A stretch of 64,000 bases of DNA from Stenotrophomonas tumulicola (lineage in GTDB: Bacteria > Pseudomonadota > Gammaproteobacteria > Xanthomonadales > Xanthomonadaceae), in the NCBI RefSeq assembly GCF_014117215.1, contig NZ_JACGXS010000004.1:186001-250000 (forward strand), written 5' to 3'. This document shows positions 17,564 through 26,687 of this stretch, piece by piece. A model generated the notes under the pieces. The model searched no databases, was not told the origin of the DNA, and saw nothing but the letters and a program-made list of their open reading frames with translations. The translations under genes and the position numbers were made by a program. Positions within the stretch are counted from its first letter, which is position 1, and each line of letters starts with the position of its first letter.

Positions 17564-18076
17564 TCAACGCTCAACCTTTCGTTCTGTGCCACGGTTCATG
17601 TTTCGCCATGGCGAACCGCCATTGGAACGCGGTGTTGACTGACGCGGCGGCTGCGCGGGACGTGCTTGCTGCTGGCGTTGCGGTGCAGGACGACTCACGT
17701 TGGGCTGGCGTGGCCGCGTATTGGAATCCATGTTCCGCCACGGCGAGCCACCGTTGTTGCCCGGTGGACGGGTAGGCGGGCGCGGACGATCCGGCGGCCG
17801 ATGATTGCCATTGCCTGGCGGACGATGGCCATGATGCGGTGGGCGATAGTTCGGATATGAGCGATATATCGGGTAGCCATAGCCGTAGTTGCCGTAGCCG
17901 TAGTAGCCACTGCCATAACCATACGGATAGCCGCCGGGATATCCCGCCGGGTAGCGGTACTGGGTAGACGGCGCACCGTGGTAGTAGCCGTCGCTGCCAC
18001 CGCCGACATAGTCGTACGTGGCGCAGCCGGACAGCGCCAACAACAGGCCTCCGGCAATGATCAGGCGCATCTTCAT
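17564..18076 (-). CDS. Tyr/Gly/Pro-rich lipoprotein
   Basis: 170 residues. The signal sequence ends in LLLALSGCATYDY, so it is lipidated at about Cys17. The middle (about 30-75) is a low-complexity Tyr-Gly-Pro stretch (YGYGSGYYGYGNYGYGYP). The C-terminal third is Pro/Arg/Asn-rich with two copies of NGGSPWRNM. I do not recognise a family beyond this composition, which recurs in Xanthomonadaceae cell-surface lipoproteins. The ATG at 18076 is chosen because it starts the signal peptide; the frame is open to 18169. Confidence 0.75.
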   Translation of the reverse strand: MKMRLIIAGGLLLALSGCATYDYVGGGSDGYYHGAPSTQYRYPAGYPGGYPYGYGSGYYGYGNYGYGYPIYRSYPNYRPPHHGHRPPGNGNHRPPDRPRPPTRPPGNNGGSPWRNMDSNTRPRQPNVSRPAPQRQQQARPAQPPRQSTPRSNGGSPWRNMNRGTERKVER

Positions 18077-18232
18077 GGTGCGGTACCCCCCAGGGTTCAG
18101 GACTTCAGCATCGACTGTGGGCATTGAATCGGCCCTTAATCCAGCCAGTCCAGCATGAATGAAGGCCAATGCCGGCGAAAACGCACTCAGGATGGCAGGC
18201 GGTGGTGATCACCCATACGTTAATCTTTACCG

Positions 18233-19195
18233 ATGAACGAAGTGTTGTCGCTTCCAGCTCAGAGCGTCCTGGCTGCTGCTGCCCGGATCGCGCCGCATGC
18301 GGTGCTGACGCCGGTGCTGCGTTCGCGCGCGCTGGATGCGCTGGCGGGCGCGCGGCTGGCATTCAAGGCCGAGCACCTGCAACGCAGCGGGGCTTTCAAG
18401 TTCCGTGGCGCCTGCAATGCGGTATGGGCGCTGGCGCCCGGACAGGCGGCGGCCGGTGTCGTTACGCATTCGTCCGGGAACCACGGGGCCGCGCTGGCGC
18501 TGGCTGCGCGCACCCGCGGCATTGCCTGCCATGTGGTGGTGCCCGAAGGTGCCGTCGCGGCCAAGCTGGCCAATATCAGCCGCCACGGCGCCACGCTGTG
18601 GCGTTGTGCGGCCAGCATCCAGGCGCGCGAACGCATGTGTGCGCAGGTGCAGGCTGACACCGGCGCGACCCTGGTGCATCCGTACGCTGATGCCCAGGTG
18701 ATTGCCGGGCAGGGCACGGCCGCGCTGGAGCTGGTGCAGGCCGAAGGCCCGTTCGACGTGGTGGTGGTGCCGGTCGGCGGCGGTGGGCTGGCCGCTGGCA
18801 CCGCACTGGCACTGCAGCAACTGGCGCCACGGACCCGGCTGGTGCTGGCCGAGCCGGCCGGTGCAGCCGACACCGCGCGCTCGTTGCAGGCGGGCGAACG
18901 GCGCATCGATTTCGTGCCCGACACCGTCTGCGATGGCCTGCGTGGAACCTTGGGTGCGCCGAACTTCGCCGTGCTCCAGGCCGCTGCCGCAGAGGTGATC
19001 GTGGTTGACGATGCAGCCACCGTGCAGGCCATGCGCCTGCTGTGGCAGGTGCTCAAGCAGGTGGTGGAACCGTCCTCGGCGATCGCCCTGGCCGCGGTGC
19101 TGGCCCAGCCGCAGCGCTTTGCCGGGCTGCGGGTGGGGCTGGTCCTGTCCGGCGGCAACGTGGATATCGACGCGCTGCCGTGGGGTGCGGCATGA
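18233..19195 (+). CDS. PLP-dependent threonine/serine dehydratase family protein
   Basis: 320 residues, the length of the catabolic or racemase-like forms without an ACT domain. The PLP lysine is K56 in SGAFKFRGA, substrate loop SSGNHG (80-85), phosphate-binding GGGGLAAG (182-189) and C-terminal VLSGGN. It deaminates threonine or serine to 2-oxo acids, or racemises serine; the sequence alone does not decide. It overlaps the next gene by 4 bases. Confidence 0.88.
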   Translation: MNEVLSLPAQSVLAAAARIAPHAVLTPVLRSRALDALAGARLAFKAEHLQRSGAFKFRGACNAVWALAPGQAAAGVVTHSSGNHGAALALAARTRGIACHVVVPEGAVAAKLANISRHGATLWRCAASIQARERMCAQVQADTGATLVHPYADAQVIAGQGTAALELVQAEGPFDVVVVPVGGGGLAAGTALALQQLAPRTRLVLAEPAGAADTARSLQAGERRIDFVPDTVCDGLRGTLGAPNFAVLQAAAAEVIVVDDAATVQAMRLLWQVLKQVVEPSSAIALAAVLAQPQRFAGLRVGLVLSGGNVDIDALPWGAA

Positions 19196-19806
19196 GTCGG
19201 CACCACGCCGGCCGGCAGCGTACCGGCCTGCTCGGCTGGATCTGGCGACTGTTCCTGCTGGTGATGCTGTGGCTGCTGGGCGTCACGGCATGGATCGTCT
19301 GGGTCGGTGAGCGCGACCAGGCGGCGCATGCCGATGCGATCATCGTGCTCGGTGCCGCCGCGTATGACGCCAAGCCGTCGCCGGTGTTCCAGGAACGCAT
19401 CCGCCACGGACTGGACCTCTACGATGCCGGTTACGCACCGCTGCTGATCTTCACCGGTGGCTATGGTGGCAGTGGTGCGCGGTTTTCCGAATCGCAGGTG
19501 GCGCGACGCTATGCGTTGAAGCAGGGCGTGCCGGACGAAGCCATCCTGATCGAGACTGCTTCGCGCAATACCGTGCAGAACCTGGTGCAGGCCAAGCGCC
19601 TGATGGACCAGCGCGGCATCCATCGGGTGATCATCGTCAGCGACCCATTGCACATGGCACGTGCACTGCGCTTGAGCCGCGGGATGGGCATCGATGCGCT
19701 GGGATCATCCACGCCGAGCACGCGTTTCCGCAGCTTCCACACCAGTTGGCGGTTTCTGGCCCAGGAAATCTACTTCTTCCATCGCGACCTGTTCGTGGTC
19801 CGCTAG
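19192..19806 (+). CDS. YdcF-family DUF218 membrane protein
   Basis: 204 residues. One N-terminal membrane helix (about 15-37) is followed by the DUF218 fold: HADAIIVLGAAAYD, LIFTGGYGG, SRNTVQNLVQAKRLM and IVSDPLHMARALRLSR. Related proteins (SanA, YdcF, ElyC) act in envelope or peptidoglycan precursor metabolism, but the ligand is unknown. The start ATG overlaps the upstream stop (ATGA). The stop TAG is the end of a SMAG element. Confidence 0.85.
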   Translation: MSRHHAGRQRTGLLGWIWRLFLLVMLWLLGVTAWIVWVGERDQAAHADAIIVLGAAAYDAKPSPVFQERIRHGLDLYDAGYAPLLIFTGGYGGSGARFSESQVARRYALKQGVPDEAILIETASRNTVQNLVQAKRLMDQRGIHRVIIVSDPLHMARALRLSRGMGIDALGSSTPSTRFRSFHTSWRFLAQEIYFFHRDLFVVR

Positions 19807-19825
19807 CGCCGGGCCATGCCCGGCG
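19804..19825 (+). repeat. SMAG palindrome sharing a stop codon
   Basis: TAG (19804-19806, the stop of the DUF218 gene, here as CTAG) followed by CGCCGGGC-CAT-GCCCGGCG, a perfect stem. Confidence 0.8.
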
Positions 19826-19852
19826 AGCATGGCGGCCCCGGGTTGCAGCGCA

Positions 19853-20737
19853 TCAGCCCGGTCGCCGCCGGATCGGGATCGCCGATACCGGCACTGCGGC
19901 AATGTCCTGCCCCTGTTCGCGGATCGGCGCACCGGCCTGCGGTGCCCAGGCGTGCGCATAGATCACGTCCCAACTGCTGGGCAGCTTGCCATCGGTGCGC
20001 CGCAATGGCTCGTAAGCCGCCGCCGCCGCGGTGAAACGGCCGCGTCCGGTCAACGTACGGCGGCGATCGCTGCGTGCGTTGGTGGCACCCAGCGCGCGCA
20101 GTTCGCGCATCAACGCCGGCAGGTCGTCGTAGGTCAGGGTGAACAGGTCGCGGTCCAGCACCGGGTCGCGGAAACCGGCCATCATCAGCGCATCGCCGAG
20201 CTGCGCGATGGGTGCGAAGCGGCTGACATGCGGATGGTCGTCGACGGCATGGAAGGCTTCGCCCAGTTCGACCAGTGTCTCCGGCCCGAAGGTGGAACAT
20301 AGCAACAGGCCGCCTGGCTTGAGTACGCGACGGAACCCGGCGAACACCGCCGGGAGGTCGTCCACCCACTGCAGGCACAGGTTGCTGAAGATGACGTCCA
20401 CGCTGTCGTCGGCCAGCGGCAACGCGGTGGCATTGGCACACACGCGATGGAACGGCTTCCACCAGCCCGCCTGGCGCTTGGCCTGCTGCAACATCGGTTC
20501 GGCCACGTCCAGGGCGATCACCTGTGCCTTCGGCCAGCGCTTCTTCATCAATGCGCTGGCGTGGCCGGTACCGGCCCCCACGTCCAGCACGACCTCGGGA
20601 CTGCGTGCTTCCAGGTAGTCCAGCGACTCCATCAGGCGCTGCTGCACTTCGCGCTGCAGCGCGGCGGCGGCATCATAGGTGGTGGCGGCACGCGCGAAGG
20701 CGCGGCGGACGTGGCGGGGATCGGAACGGTGGTTCAT
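19853..20737 (-). CDS. bioC: Malonyl-ACP O-methyltransferase
   Basis: 294 residues. It methylates malonyl-ACP so that the fatty-acid enzymes can build pimeloyl-ACP for biotin. N-terminal RRAFARAATTYDAAA and the SAM-binding motif LDVGAGTGHASALM (about 55-68) with IALDVAEPML are typical. NLCLQWVDD matches the family. The ATG at 20737 is chosen over the open frame to 20842. It is the last gene of the bio cluster, 29 bases after the SDR gene. Confidence 0.93.
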   Translation of the reverse strand: MNHRSDPRHVRRAFARAATTYDAAAALQREVQQRLMESLDYLEARSPEVVLDVGAGTGHASALMKKRWPKAQVIALDVAEPMLQQAKRQAGWWKPFHRVCANATALPLADDSVDVIFSNLCLQWVDDLPAVFAGFRRVLKPGGLLLCSTFGPETLVELGEAFHAVDDHPHVSRFAPIAQLGDALMMAGFRDPVLDRDLFTLTYDDLPALMRELRALGATNARSDRRRTLTGRGRFTAAAAAYEPLRRTDGKLPSSWDVIYAHAWAPQAGAPIREQGQDIAAVPVSAIPIRRRPG

Positions 20738-20766
20738 GCAGGTCTCGATGCGGCCGCGATGCGGCG

Positions 20767-21549
20767 TCAGAACGTTCCGGGGTAGGCGCCGCCGTCGATC
20801 AGCAGGTTCTGCCCGGTAAGGTAACCCGCCTGCGCACTGCACAGGAACGCACAGGCCGCACCGAACTCATCGGGCTGGCCAAAGCGGCCGGCGGGGATAT
20901 GGCTGCGCTTCTGTTCGGCGATGGCCTCGGCGTCGCCCCCCTGCTGGCTGGCCATGAAGGCGAAGTTGCCGCGCAGGCGGTCGGTGTCGAACTGGCCGGG
21001 CAGCAGGTTGTTGATGGTGACGCCATGGGCGACGGTGCGCCGCGCCAGCCCGGCGACGAAACCGGTCAGTCCGGAACGCGCGCCGTTGGACAGCGCCAGG
21101 ATGTCGATGGGCGCCTTCACCGACGACGAGGTGATGTTGACGATGCGGCCGAAGCCGCGTTCGATCATGCCATCCACGGTGGCGCGGATCAGTGCGATCG
21201 GGGCCAGCATGTTGGCGTCCAGCGCGGCGATCCAGTCGTCGCGTTCGAAGGTACGGAAGTCGCCTGCAGGTGGCCCGCCGGCATTGGTGACCAGGATGTC
21301 CACCTGCGGGCAGGCGGCCAACGCCAGTGCCCGGCCGGCTTCGGTGGTGACATCGGCGGCGACCGTGCGCACCTCGGCCGCGCCGGGCAGGGCGCGCAGT
21401 TCCGCAGCGGCCTGCTGCAGCGCCGCTTCGCCGCGCGCCACGATGGCCACGTTCACGCCCTCGGCGGCCAACGCACGGGCGCAGCCCAGTCCCAGCCCCT
21501 TGCTGGCACCGCAGACCAAGGCCCAGCGGCCGGAAATTCCAAGATCCAT
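20767..21549 (-). CDS. Atypical SDR oxidoreductase in the bio cluster
   Basis: 260 residues. The N-terminal Rossmann motif is GASKGLGLGCA, and NAGG and ITSSSVKAPID are present. The usual YxxxK catalytic pair is missing: the aligned segment reads LALSNGARSGLTGF. This matches the atypical beta-ketoacyl-reductase-like SDR subgroup that lacks a full tetrad. It lies between bioH and bioC (46- and 29-base gaps), so it may help in pimelate-chain synthesis, but this is inference. Confidence 0.8.
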   Translation of the reverse strand: MDLGISGRWALVCGASKGLGLGCARALAAEGVNVAIVARGEAALQQAAAELRALPGAAEVRTVAADVTTEAGRALALAACPQVDILVTNAGGPPAGDFRTFERDDWIAALDANMLAPIALIRATVDGMIERGFGRIVNITSSSVKAPIDILALSNGARSGLTGFVAGLARRTVAHGVTINNLLPGQFDTDRLRGNFAFMASQQGGDAEAIAEQKRSHIPAGRFGQPDEFGAACAFLCSAQAGYLTGQNLLIDGGAYPGTF

Positions 21550-21595
21550 GTTCAGTCCACCTCGTGCGACAAGACCTGCATTTTCGCCTATCTGT

Positions 21596-22357
21596 TCATG
21601 CCACGGTGACGACGAACTGTTGCAGCCGCGCGGCTATTTCATCGGCCTGGCCAAGGAAAGGCGCATGCCCACCATGTTCGATGGTGGCCGCGGTCCCTGC
21701 AGGGGTCAGCGCGGCAGCGGCGTGCATGGCCGCCGGTGGCGCCAGCCGGTCGCGCCTGCCAGCCAGCCACAGGTTGGGCTTGCCCAGCGTCGGCAGCGCG
21801 CCGCGCAGGTCGGTGGCCTCCAGGAGTTGCCGGCCTTCGGCCAGCACGCGCGGTGCAGGCGGGCCATCATCCACCAGGCGCTGGTGCAGCCCGCGCAGAT
21901 CGTCGCGGCCGGCTGCGGCATGCATCAGGTCCAGCGCCAGGAAGCGGTCCACGGTGCCGGCGTAGTCCGTGGCCAGGTCCTGTGCGAACTGTTCGAACAG
22001 CGCCGGTGGTACTGCATCCGGCCAGCCTGCGTCGCGCACGAAGCGTGGCGAGGAGGCGATCATAGCCAGCCCGCGCACCTGCGGTTGGGTGGCGGCCGCA
22101 TGCAGTGCGAACAGGCCACCGAGCGACCAGCCACACCACACCGCAGGCGGCGTTGCCGCGACGATGGCATGGACGACACCGGGAAGCCGCAGCGGTGTGT
22201 CATCGGCGCGGCTGCGGCCATGGCCGGGCAGGTCTACCACGTGCAGGGTGAAGTCAGCAGACAGCCGCTGTATCAGTGGCGCGAACACCGCGCCCTGTAG
22301 TGCCCAGCCATGGAGGAGGACAAGGGCGGGGCCTTGGCCAACGACGTCGATATGCAT
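21596..22357 (-). CDS. bioH: Pimeloyl-ACP methyl ester carboxylesterase
   Basis: 253-residue alpha/beta hydrolase that removes the methyl ester after two rounds of elongation, ending the pimeloyl chain. The catalytic triad is visible: S78 in GWSLGG, D203 in RRDRLAP and H231 in GGHAPF; LHGWAL is the oxyanion loop. It starts 9 bases after the bioF stop, so the two are cotranscribed. Confidence 0.93.
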   Translation of the reverse strand: MHIDVVGQGPALVLLHGWALQGAVFAPLIQRLSADFTLHVVDLPGHGRSRADDTPLRLPGVVHAIVAATPPAVWCGWSLGGLFALHAAATQPQVRGLAMIASSPRFVRDAGWPDAVPPALFEQFAQDLATDYAGTVDRFLALDLMHAAAGRDDLRGLHQRLVDDGPPAPRVLAEGRQLLEATDLRGALPTLGKPNLWLAGRRDRLAPPAAMHAAAALTPAGTAATIEHGGHAPFLGQADEIAARLQQFVVTVA

Positions 22358-22366
22358 GCCGGCGCC

Positions 22367-23581
22367 TCAGGCCAGCGCGGCAGCCGGCCATGCCGGGCCT
22401 GACGCCAACCCGTCGCGTGCCTGGGCGATAGCCTCTACCAGTGCCTGCACCTGGGCTGCCGTGTGCAGTGCCGACAGGCGCACGCGCAGCCGCGCGCTGC
22501 CATCGGTGGCACCCGCAACGTGCACCGCTTCCACCCACCAACCGGCCTGTTGCAACGCCTGCGACAGTGCACGTGCCTCGGCGTCGCTGGCGCATGGCAA
22601 CGGTTGGATGGGCGTCTCCGTTGGCATCAGTGCCAGCCCGTGTCCGCGCGCGCTGCCGCGGAACACATCGATAAGTTCGGACAACCGTTCGCGGCGCCAA
22701 TCATCGCGACGCACCAGCCGCAGCGCGTCAAGCGAGGCTGCTGCCAGCGCCGGCGGCAGGGCCGTGGCGTGCAGGTACGGACGTGCCGTCGCGGCCAGGT
22801 GGCCGATCAAGGCGGCATCGCCGACCACCACCGCGCCTGCACCACCCAGCGCGTTTTCCAGCGACAACACCTGCAGCGGTACTTCGGCAATGCCCAGGCC
22901 GGCGGCGGCCACGCTGCCACGTCCCTGTTCGCCCAGGATGCCGATGCCGTGCGCATCATCCACGCAGAACAGCGCCTGCTGCATGCGCGCCACCAGCGAC
23001 AGGGAACGCAGGGGCGCCGCATCGCCCTCCGCGGCGAACAACGCCTCGGTGACCAGCATCGCAGCGCCATCGGCGGCATGCTTCAACTGGCGCATCGCAC
23101 CTTCGCTGTCCAGGTGCGGATAGCGGCGCAGGCGCGCGCCTGACAGCGCGCTGGCATCGAGCAGGCTGGCCGCGTTGCCATGGTCCTGCACGCAGACATC
23201 GCCGTCTTCGCCCAGCAGTGCCTGCTGTACGGCCAGGTTGGCGAGGAAGCTGCTGCCGAACAGCAGGCCGCGCGGGTACCCGAGCCACTGCGCGACGTCG
23301 TTTTCCAGCGCCTCGTGCAGGACATGGCGGCCACCGGCGGCGGGCGTGGCACCGGCACCGAAGCCATCGCGCGCGGCTGCTTCCTGCAGGGCGTTGACCA
23401 CGCCGAACTGCTGGGCAAGCCCCAGGTAATCGCTGCTGCAGAACTGGGCCAGCCAGTGGCCGTCCACTTCCACGCGCACCCCATCGCGGCGGCTGACCGC
23501 GCGCGGTGGTGGGGCGATGCCCTGTGCATCCCGCTGGGCACGCAGGGTCTGGACACGGTCGAACAGATCAGGACGGGCCAT
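22367..23581 (-). CDS. bioF: BioF-like 8-amino-7-oxononanoate synthase lacking the PLP lysine
   Basis: 404 residues, full length and uninterrupted, clearly BioF in sequence and position ([47 protein letters not shown]). Active BioF joins pimeloyl-ACP and alanine using PLP. Here key residues are changed. The motif normally T-x-G-K-A/G reads LENALG, so the Schiff-base lysine is Asn243. The ring-stacking His of SHASLL is Ala137. The Ser of FSMDGD is Ala183. Asp208 and His211 remain. It is probably inactive as BioF or has another role. The codons (GAA AAC) are clear. Confidence 0.85.
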   Translation of the reverse strand: MARPDLFDRVQTLRAQRDAQGIAPPPRAVSRRDGVRVEVDGHWLAQFCSSDYLGLAQQFGVVNALQEAAARDGFGAGATPAAGGRHVLHEALENDVAQWLGYPRGLLFGSSFLANLAVQQALLGEDGDVCVQDHGNAASLLDASALSGARLRRYPHLDSEGAMRQLKHAADGAAMLVTEALFAAEGDAAPLRSLSLVARMQQALFCVDDAHGIGILGEQGRGSVAAAGLGIAEVPLQVLSLENALGGAGAVVVGDAALIGHLAATARPYLHATALPPALAAASLDALRLVRRDDWRRERLSELIDVFRGSARGHGLALMPTETPIQPLPCASDAEARALSQALQQAGWWVEAVHVAGATDGSARLRVRLSALHTAAQVQALVEAIAQARDGLASGPAWPAAALA

Positions 23582-23683
23582 GGGGGCGGCAACAGGGAGG
23601 TACGGGCGGGTAGCGTAGCAAACCCGGGCGAATGGCTGCCGCTGCGATCGGCTAATGGCGGGTAATGCACGTCAGGTTGCCGG

Positions 23684-23706
23684 TGACGGGCATGGCCTGT
23701 CGCTAC
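23684..23706 (-). repeat. SMAG palindrome sharing the bioB stop codon
   Basis: On the minus strand: GTAG-CGACAGGC-CAT-GCCCGTCA, one mismatch in the stem. The TAG at 23703-23705 is the bioB stop. It separates bioB from bioF within the 121-base gap. Confidence 0.8.
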
Positions 23707-24635
23707 CTGGTCATCGGAACCAGGCCCAGCCGCGCGAACAGCGCCTCATCCTGCGCCGTGTCCGGATTCCCCGTGGTCAGCAGTTTTTCGCCATGGAAGA
23801 TGGAATTGGCGCCGGCCAGGAAACACAGCGCCTGCAGCTCATCGCTCATGGTCTCCCTTCCTGCCGATAGTCGCAGCATCGAACGTGGCATCACGATGCG
23901 CGCCACCGCGATCATCCGCACGAACTCGAAAGGATCCAGCTCGGTACTGCCATGCAGCGGCGTACCGGCTACCTGCACCAGCCGATTGATCGGCACCGAT
24001 TCCGGCTGTGCCGGCAGGTTGGCCAGCGCGTGCAGCAGGCCGATGCGTTGCGCGCGGGTTTCGCCCATGCCGACGATGCCGCCGCAGCAGGTCTTCAGCC
24101 CGGCATCGCGGACATGGCCCAGCGTGTCCAGCCGATCCTGGTAATTGCGCGTGTGGATGATGGAATCGTAGTAGTCCGGCGACGTATCCAGGTTGTGGTT
24201 GTAATAGTCCAGCCCGGCGTCCTTCAGCGCCCCTGCCTGCCCGGCATCGAGCATGCCCAGCGTGGCGCAGGTTTCCAGGCCCAGCGCCTTCACCCCGGCG
24301 ATCATCGCGGCCACCTTGGGGATGTCGCGGTCCTTCGGCGAGCGCCATGCCGCGCCCATGCAGAAGCGCGAGGCACCGGCATCGCGTGCCGCGCGTGCGC
24401 GCACCAGCACCGCTTCCACGTCCATCAGCTTCTGTGCCGACACGCCGGTGTCATAGCGCTGCGCCTGCGGACAGTAAGCGCAGTCTTCCGGGCAGCCGCC
24501 GGTCTTCACCGACAGCAGCGTGGAAACCTGTACCTGGGTGGGATCGAAATGCGCGTGGTGCACGCTGGCTGCACGGTGCAACAGCACAGGAAAGGGCAGC
24601 TCGAACAACTGCCCCAGATCATCGCGGGAAACCAT
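23703..24635 (-). CDS. bioB: Biotin synthase
   Basis: 310-residue radical-SAM enzyme that inserts sulfur into dethiobiotin. The 4Fe-4S cluster motif is C48-P-E-D-C52-A-Y-C55. [25 protein letters not shown] and [12 protein letters not shown] provide the other conserved residues, and RLSAGRETM carries the Arg of the 2Fe-2S site. The ATG at 24635 is chosen because AGGA lies 5 bases upstream and the BirA-like operator lies further up; ATG 24653 would fall within the operator. It is the first gene of the bio cluster. Confidence 0.95.
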   Translation of the reverse strand: MVSRDDLGQLFELPFPVLLHRAASVHHAHFDPTQVQVSTLLSVKTGGCPEDCAYCPQAQRYDTGVSAQKLMDVEAVLVRARAARDAGASRFCMGAAWRSPKDRDIPKVAAMIAGVKALGLETCATLGMLDAGQAGALKDAGLDYYNHNLDTSPDYYDSIIHTRNYQDRLDTLGHVRDAGLKTCCGGIVGMGETRAQRIGLLHALANLPAQPESVPINRLVQVAGTPLHGSTELDPFEFVRMIAVARIVMPRSMLRLSAGRETMSDELQALCFLAGANSIFHGEKLLTTGNPDTAQDEALFARLGLVPMTR

Positions 24636-24642
24636 GGATATC

Positions 24643-24676
24643 CTGTAAACCATAAAATAACAATGTAAGTTTACAT
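24643..24676. promoter_or_regulatory. BirA-like biotin operator
   Basis: On the plus strand CTGTAAACC, 16 bases, AGTTTACAT. This is a near-palindrome close to the gammaproteobacterial BirA site TTGTAAACC...GGTTTACAA. It lies directly upstream of bioB (AT-rich spacer suited to a -10) and 80 bases before comF on the other strand. Biotin repression of bioB is inferred. Confidence 0.7.
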
Positions 24677-24756
24677 TATGGGGCGAGCGATGCCCCACTG
24701 CCATCCGGCCGGAACCCCGATACCCCCGGCGCACGCCATGCACCACCCTGCAGCAC

Positions 24757-25443
24757 ATGCGGCTCCCACTCCTGCGCGCGCCAGGCAGCAGGCTCCTCGG
24801 CATCCTGCTACCACCCGTTTGCCAGGTCTGCGGCGAGCCTGGCGAACACGACCGCGAACTCTGCGGTCCCTGCTGCCTTGCGCTTCCTTGGCATACCGAC
24901 GGCTGCGCGCGCTGCGCCGCACCGTTGCCCGAAGACGCCAGCGACATCTGCTTCCGCTGCGAGGAAATGCCGCCGTTGCTGGACCATTGCTGGGCCAGCC
25001 TGCGCTACGAAGATCCGGTCAGCGCGCTGCTGCTGCGCTACAAGTTCCATCAGGACCTGGCTGCAGGCCGCCTGCTGGCGCAGTTGATGGCGCTGTCGCC
25101 GCCGCCATGGCCTTTGCCGCCATTGGTGGCCGTGCCCTTGCATGGAAGCCGCCTGCGTCGGCGCGGTTACGACCAGGCTGGTGAACTGGCGCGGCTGATC
25201 GGTGCGCCGCGCTGGCATGGCCTGCGTCGCATCCGTGCCACGCTGCCGCAATCCGAACGCGGTGCGGACGCACGCCGGCACAACCTGGATGGCGCCTTCG
25301 CGGTGCGTGGGCCGGTGCCGGACGCGGTGGTGCTGGTGGATGACGTGATGACCACTGGCAGCACGCTGCATGCCTGCGCGGAGGCATTGCGCGCGGCCGG
25401 CTGCAGGGACGTCAGTGCCTGGGTGTGTGCGCGGGTGCCGTGA
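24757..25443 (+). CDS. comF: ComF-family phosphoribosyltransferase-like protein
   Basis: 228 residues. An N-terminal four-cysteine zinc-ribbon region (CQVCGEP...LCGPCC, then CARCAAPL...CFRC) is followed by [18 protein letters not shown] and the phosphoribosyl-binding motif [17 protein letters not shown] (about 190-206). ComF is needed for DNA uptake in naturally competent bacteria. It diverges from bioB. The ATG at 24757 gives the expected N-terminus; an SD is weak. Confidence 0.9.
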   Translation: MRLPLLRAPGSRLLGILLPPVCQVCGEPGEHDRELCGPCCLALPWHTDGCARCAAPLPEDASDICFRCEEMPPLLDHCWASLRYEDPVSALLLRYKFHQDLAAGRLLAQLMALSPPPWPLPPLVAVPLHGSRLRRRGYDQAGELARLIGAPRWHGLRRIRATLPQSERGADARRHNLDGAFAVRGPVPDAVVLVDDVMTTGSTLHACAEALRAAGCRDVSAWVCARVP

Positions 25444-25572
25444 TGGTGGCCGGCAGCCTTGGCGAAGCGGGCCGATGCACCGCTGCTCCGGGCTCCAGTG
25501 TCATGCGACCAAGCAGGACATGGCCCCGCTTTACCGATCATGCCGGAAGACATCAGCCCGGCCATCTTCCTC

Positions 25573-25986
25573 TCACCCTCGTCGCTTCACCGGCAGGATT
25601 CTTCCAGAGGAGGCACGTTTATGCGGAATGGTAAAAATGGAACCGCGGCTTGTCAGTCCGACAAGTTGCATCATCTTGGGCCACCATTCCAACAGCCGTG
25701 CAGCTTTCTCATACTGATTCAGCTGGCCCCAGCCCTTGGCCAGCACGAATACCGTCAGGCCAAGACGTGCCACTGCCTCGCGCTCGGCGGGGCGGCGCTG
25801 GTGGTGGTCTTGCGTGACGTGTACTTCAACATTGGCTCTGGAGGCAGCCTCGAAAAGATCGACATCCCTGGTGCCGGCTTCGACCAGGTCGCGGACATGA
25901 ACCACCTCGTGGTCGTCCAACGTGGCGATGGCATGCACGGCGCGCGCCAACGATGGAGGAAGATTCTCGTCGATCTGCGCTTTCAA
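25573..25986 (-). CDS. DUF5615 PIN-like toxin
   Basis: 137 residues. The N-terminus MKAQIDENLPPSLARAV and the internal DVDLFEAASRANVEVHVTQDHH are typical of PIN-like DUF5615 proteins, with conserved Asp residues (D6, D25) suited to metal-dependent RNA cleavage. The family usually forms toxin-antitoxin pairs with DUF433 proteins. It overlaps the upstream DUF433 gene by 4 bases. The last 25 residues are basic. GC content is slightly below neighbouring genes, which suggests transfer. Confidence 0.78.
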   Translation of the reverse strand: MKAQIDENLPPSLARAVHAIATLDDHEVVHVRDLVEAGTRDVDLFEAASRANVEVHVTQDHHQRRPAEREAVARLGLTVFVLAKGWGQLNQYEKAARLLEWWPKMMQLVGLTSRGSIFTIPHKRASSGRILPVKRRG

Positions 25987-26687
25987 TGTGCGATCTGCCG
26001 CTCGAACAAAATGGCCTTGCGGACAGCGGCAAGGGGGACCTCGAACAGCCTGGCAACGCGCGCCTCATCGCCACCCTCGCCGATCAGCGCTGCGGTGATC
26101 GCCGCAGTGGGCACCCCGGACCTGGCAAGGATCGGCTGGCCGAACTGTCGTTCCGGATCAAAGACCACCGCATGGCTTCCCTTCAATGGGTACCAACGCG
26201 CTGCAGCATCATCAACGGTCAGCTCGATGCCCTCACGCAAAGAGGGTGCAATGACTTTGCGGATGACGTCTTGCCGCCTGACTACATCGACCAGCGCGGG
26301 ATCACCACTGGCATCCACCAGTTCCATGAATATCCTGCGCCCATCGGTCTTGAACGACGTGCTGGTGAAGGGATAATCCCGCCCCAGACGTTCGCCAAGT
26401 TCACTGATGGTCTGACGGATTAGATTCAGTGGGACACCACAACTGATGAACGTGCGCACGAAGCGGAGTTCCACCAGATCTCTAAAGCCAATGCCGTCAA
26501 CGCCCGAACCTTCCCACTGGGGCGTCCACAGCGGGGGGTGCACTACATTCTGGCCCTGACGTCGAACGGTATATCCCTTCAGCCAGCGTCTGAGTTCGGC
26601 GGGCTTCCCGCCGATGAACCGGGATGCGTCCGCGAACGAATAAAGGCCTCGTCCCAACGTGTCTGAAGGTGGCGGCATGGATCCCAT
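25983..26687 (-). CDS. DUF433 antitoxin with MerR-like N-terminus
   Basis: 234 residues. The N-terminus (YSFADASRFIGGKPAELRRWLKGY) looks like a DNA-binding helix-turn-helix of MerR type. The C-terminal DUF433 part has GVPTAAITAALIGEGGDEARVARLFEVPLAAV. It is the first gene of the pair and is likely both antitoxin and autorepressor of the operon. The ATG at 26687 is the outermost; ATG 26678 is possible. Confidence 0.78.
   Translation of the reverse strand: MGSMPPPSDTLGRGLYSFADASRFIGGKPAELRRWLKGYTVRRQGQNVVHPPLWTPQWEGSGVDGIGFRDLVELRFVRTFISCGVPLNLIRQTISELGERLGRDYPFTSTSFKTDGRRIFMELVDASGDPALVDVVRRQDVIRKVIAPSLREGIELTVDDAAARWYPLKGSHAVVFDPERQFGQPILARSGVPTAAITAALIGEGGDEARVARLFEVPLAAVRKAILFERQIAH

Noticed and set aside
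22367..23581. Frameshift explanation for the altered BioF
   Set aside because: The frame is continuous and conserved-looking on both sides of the altered motif; the changes are substitutions, in three separate places.
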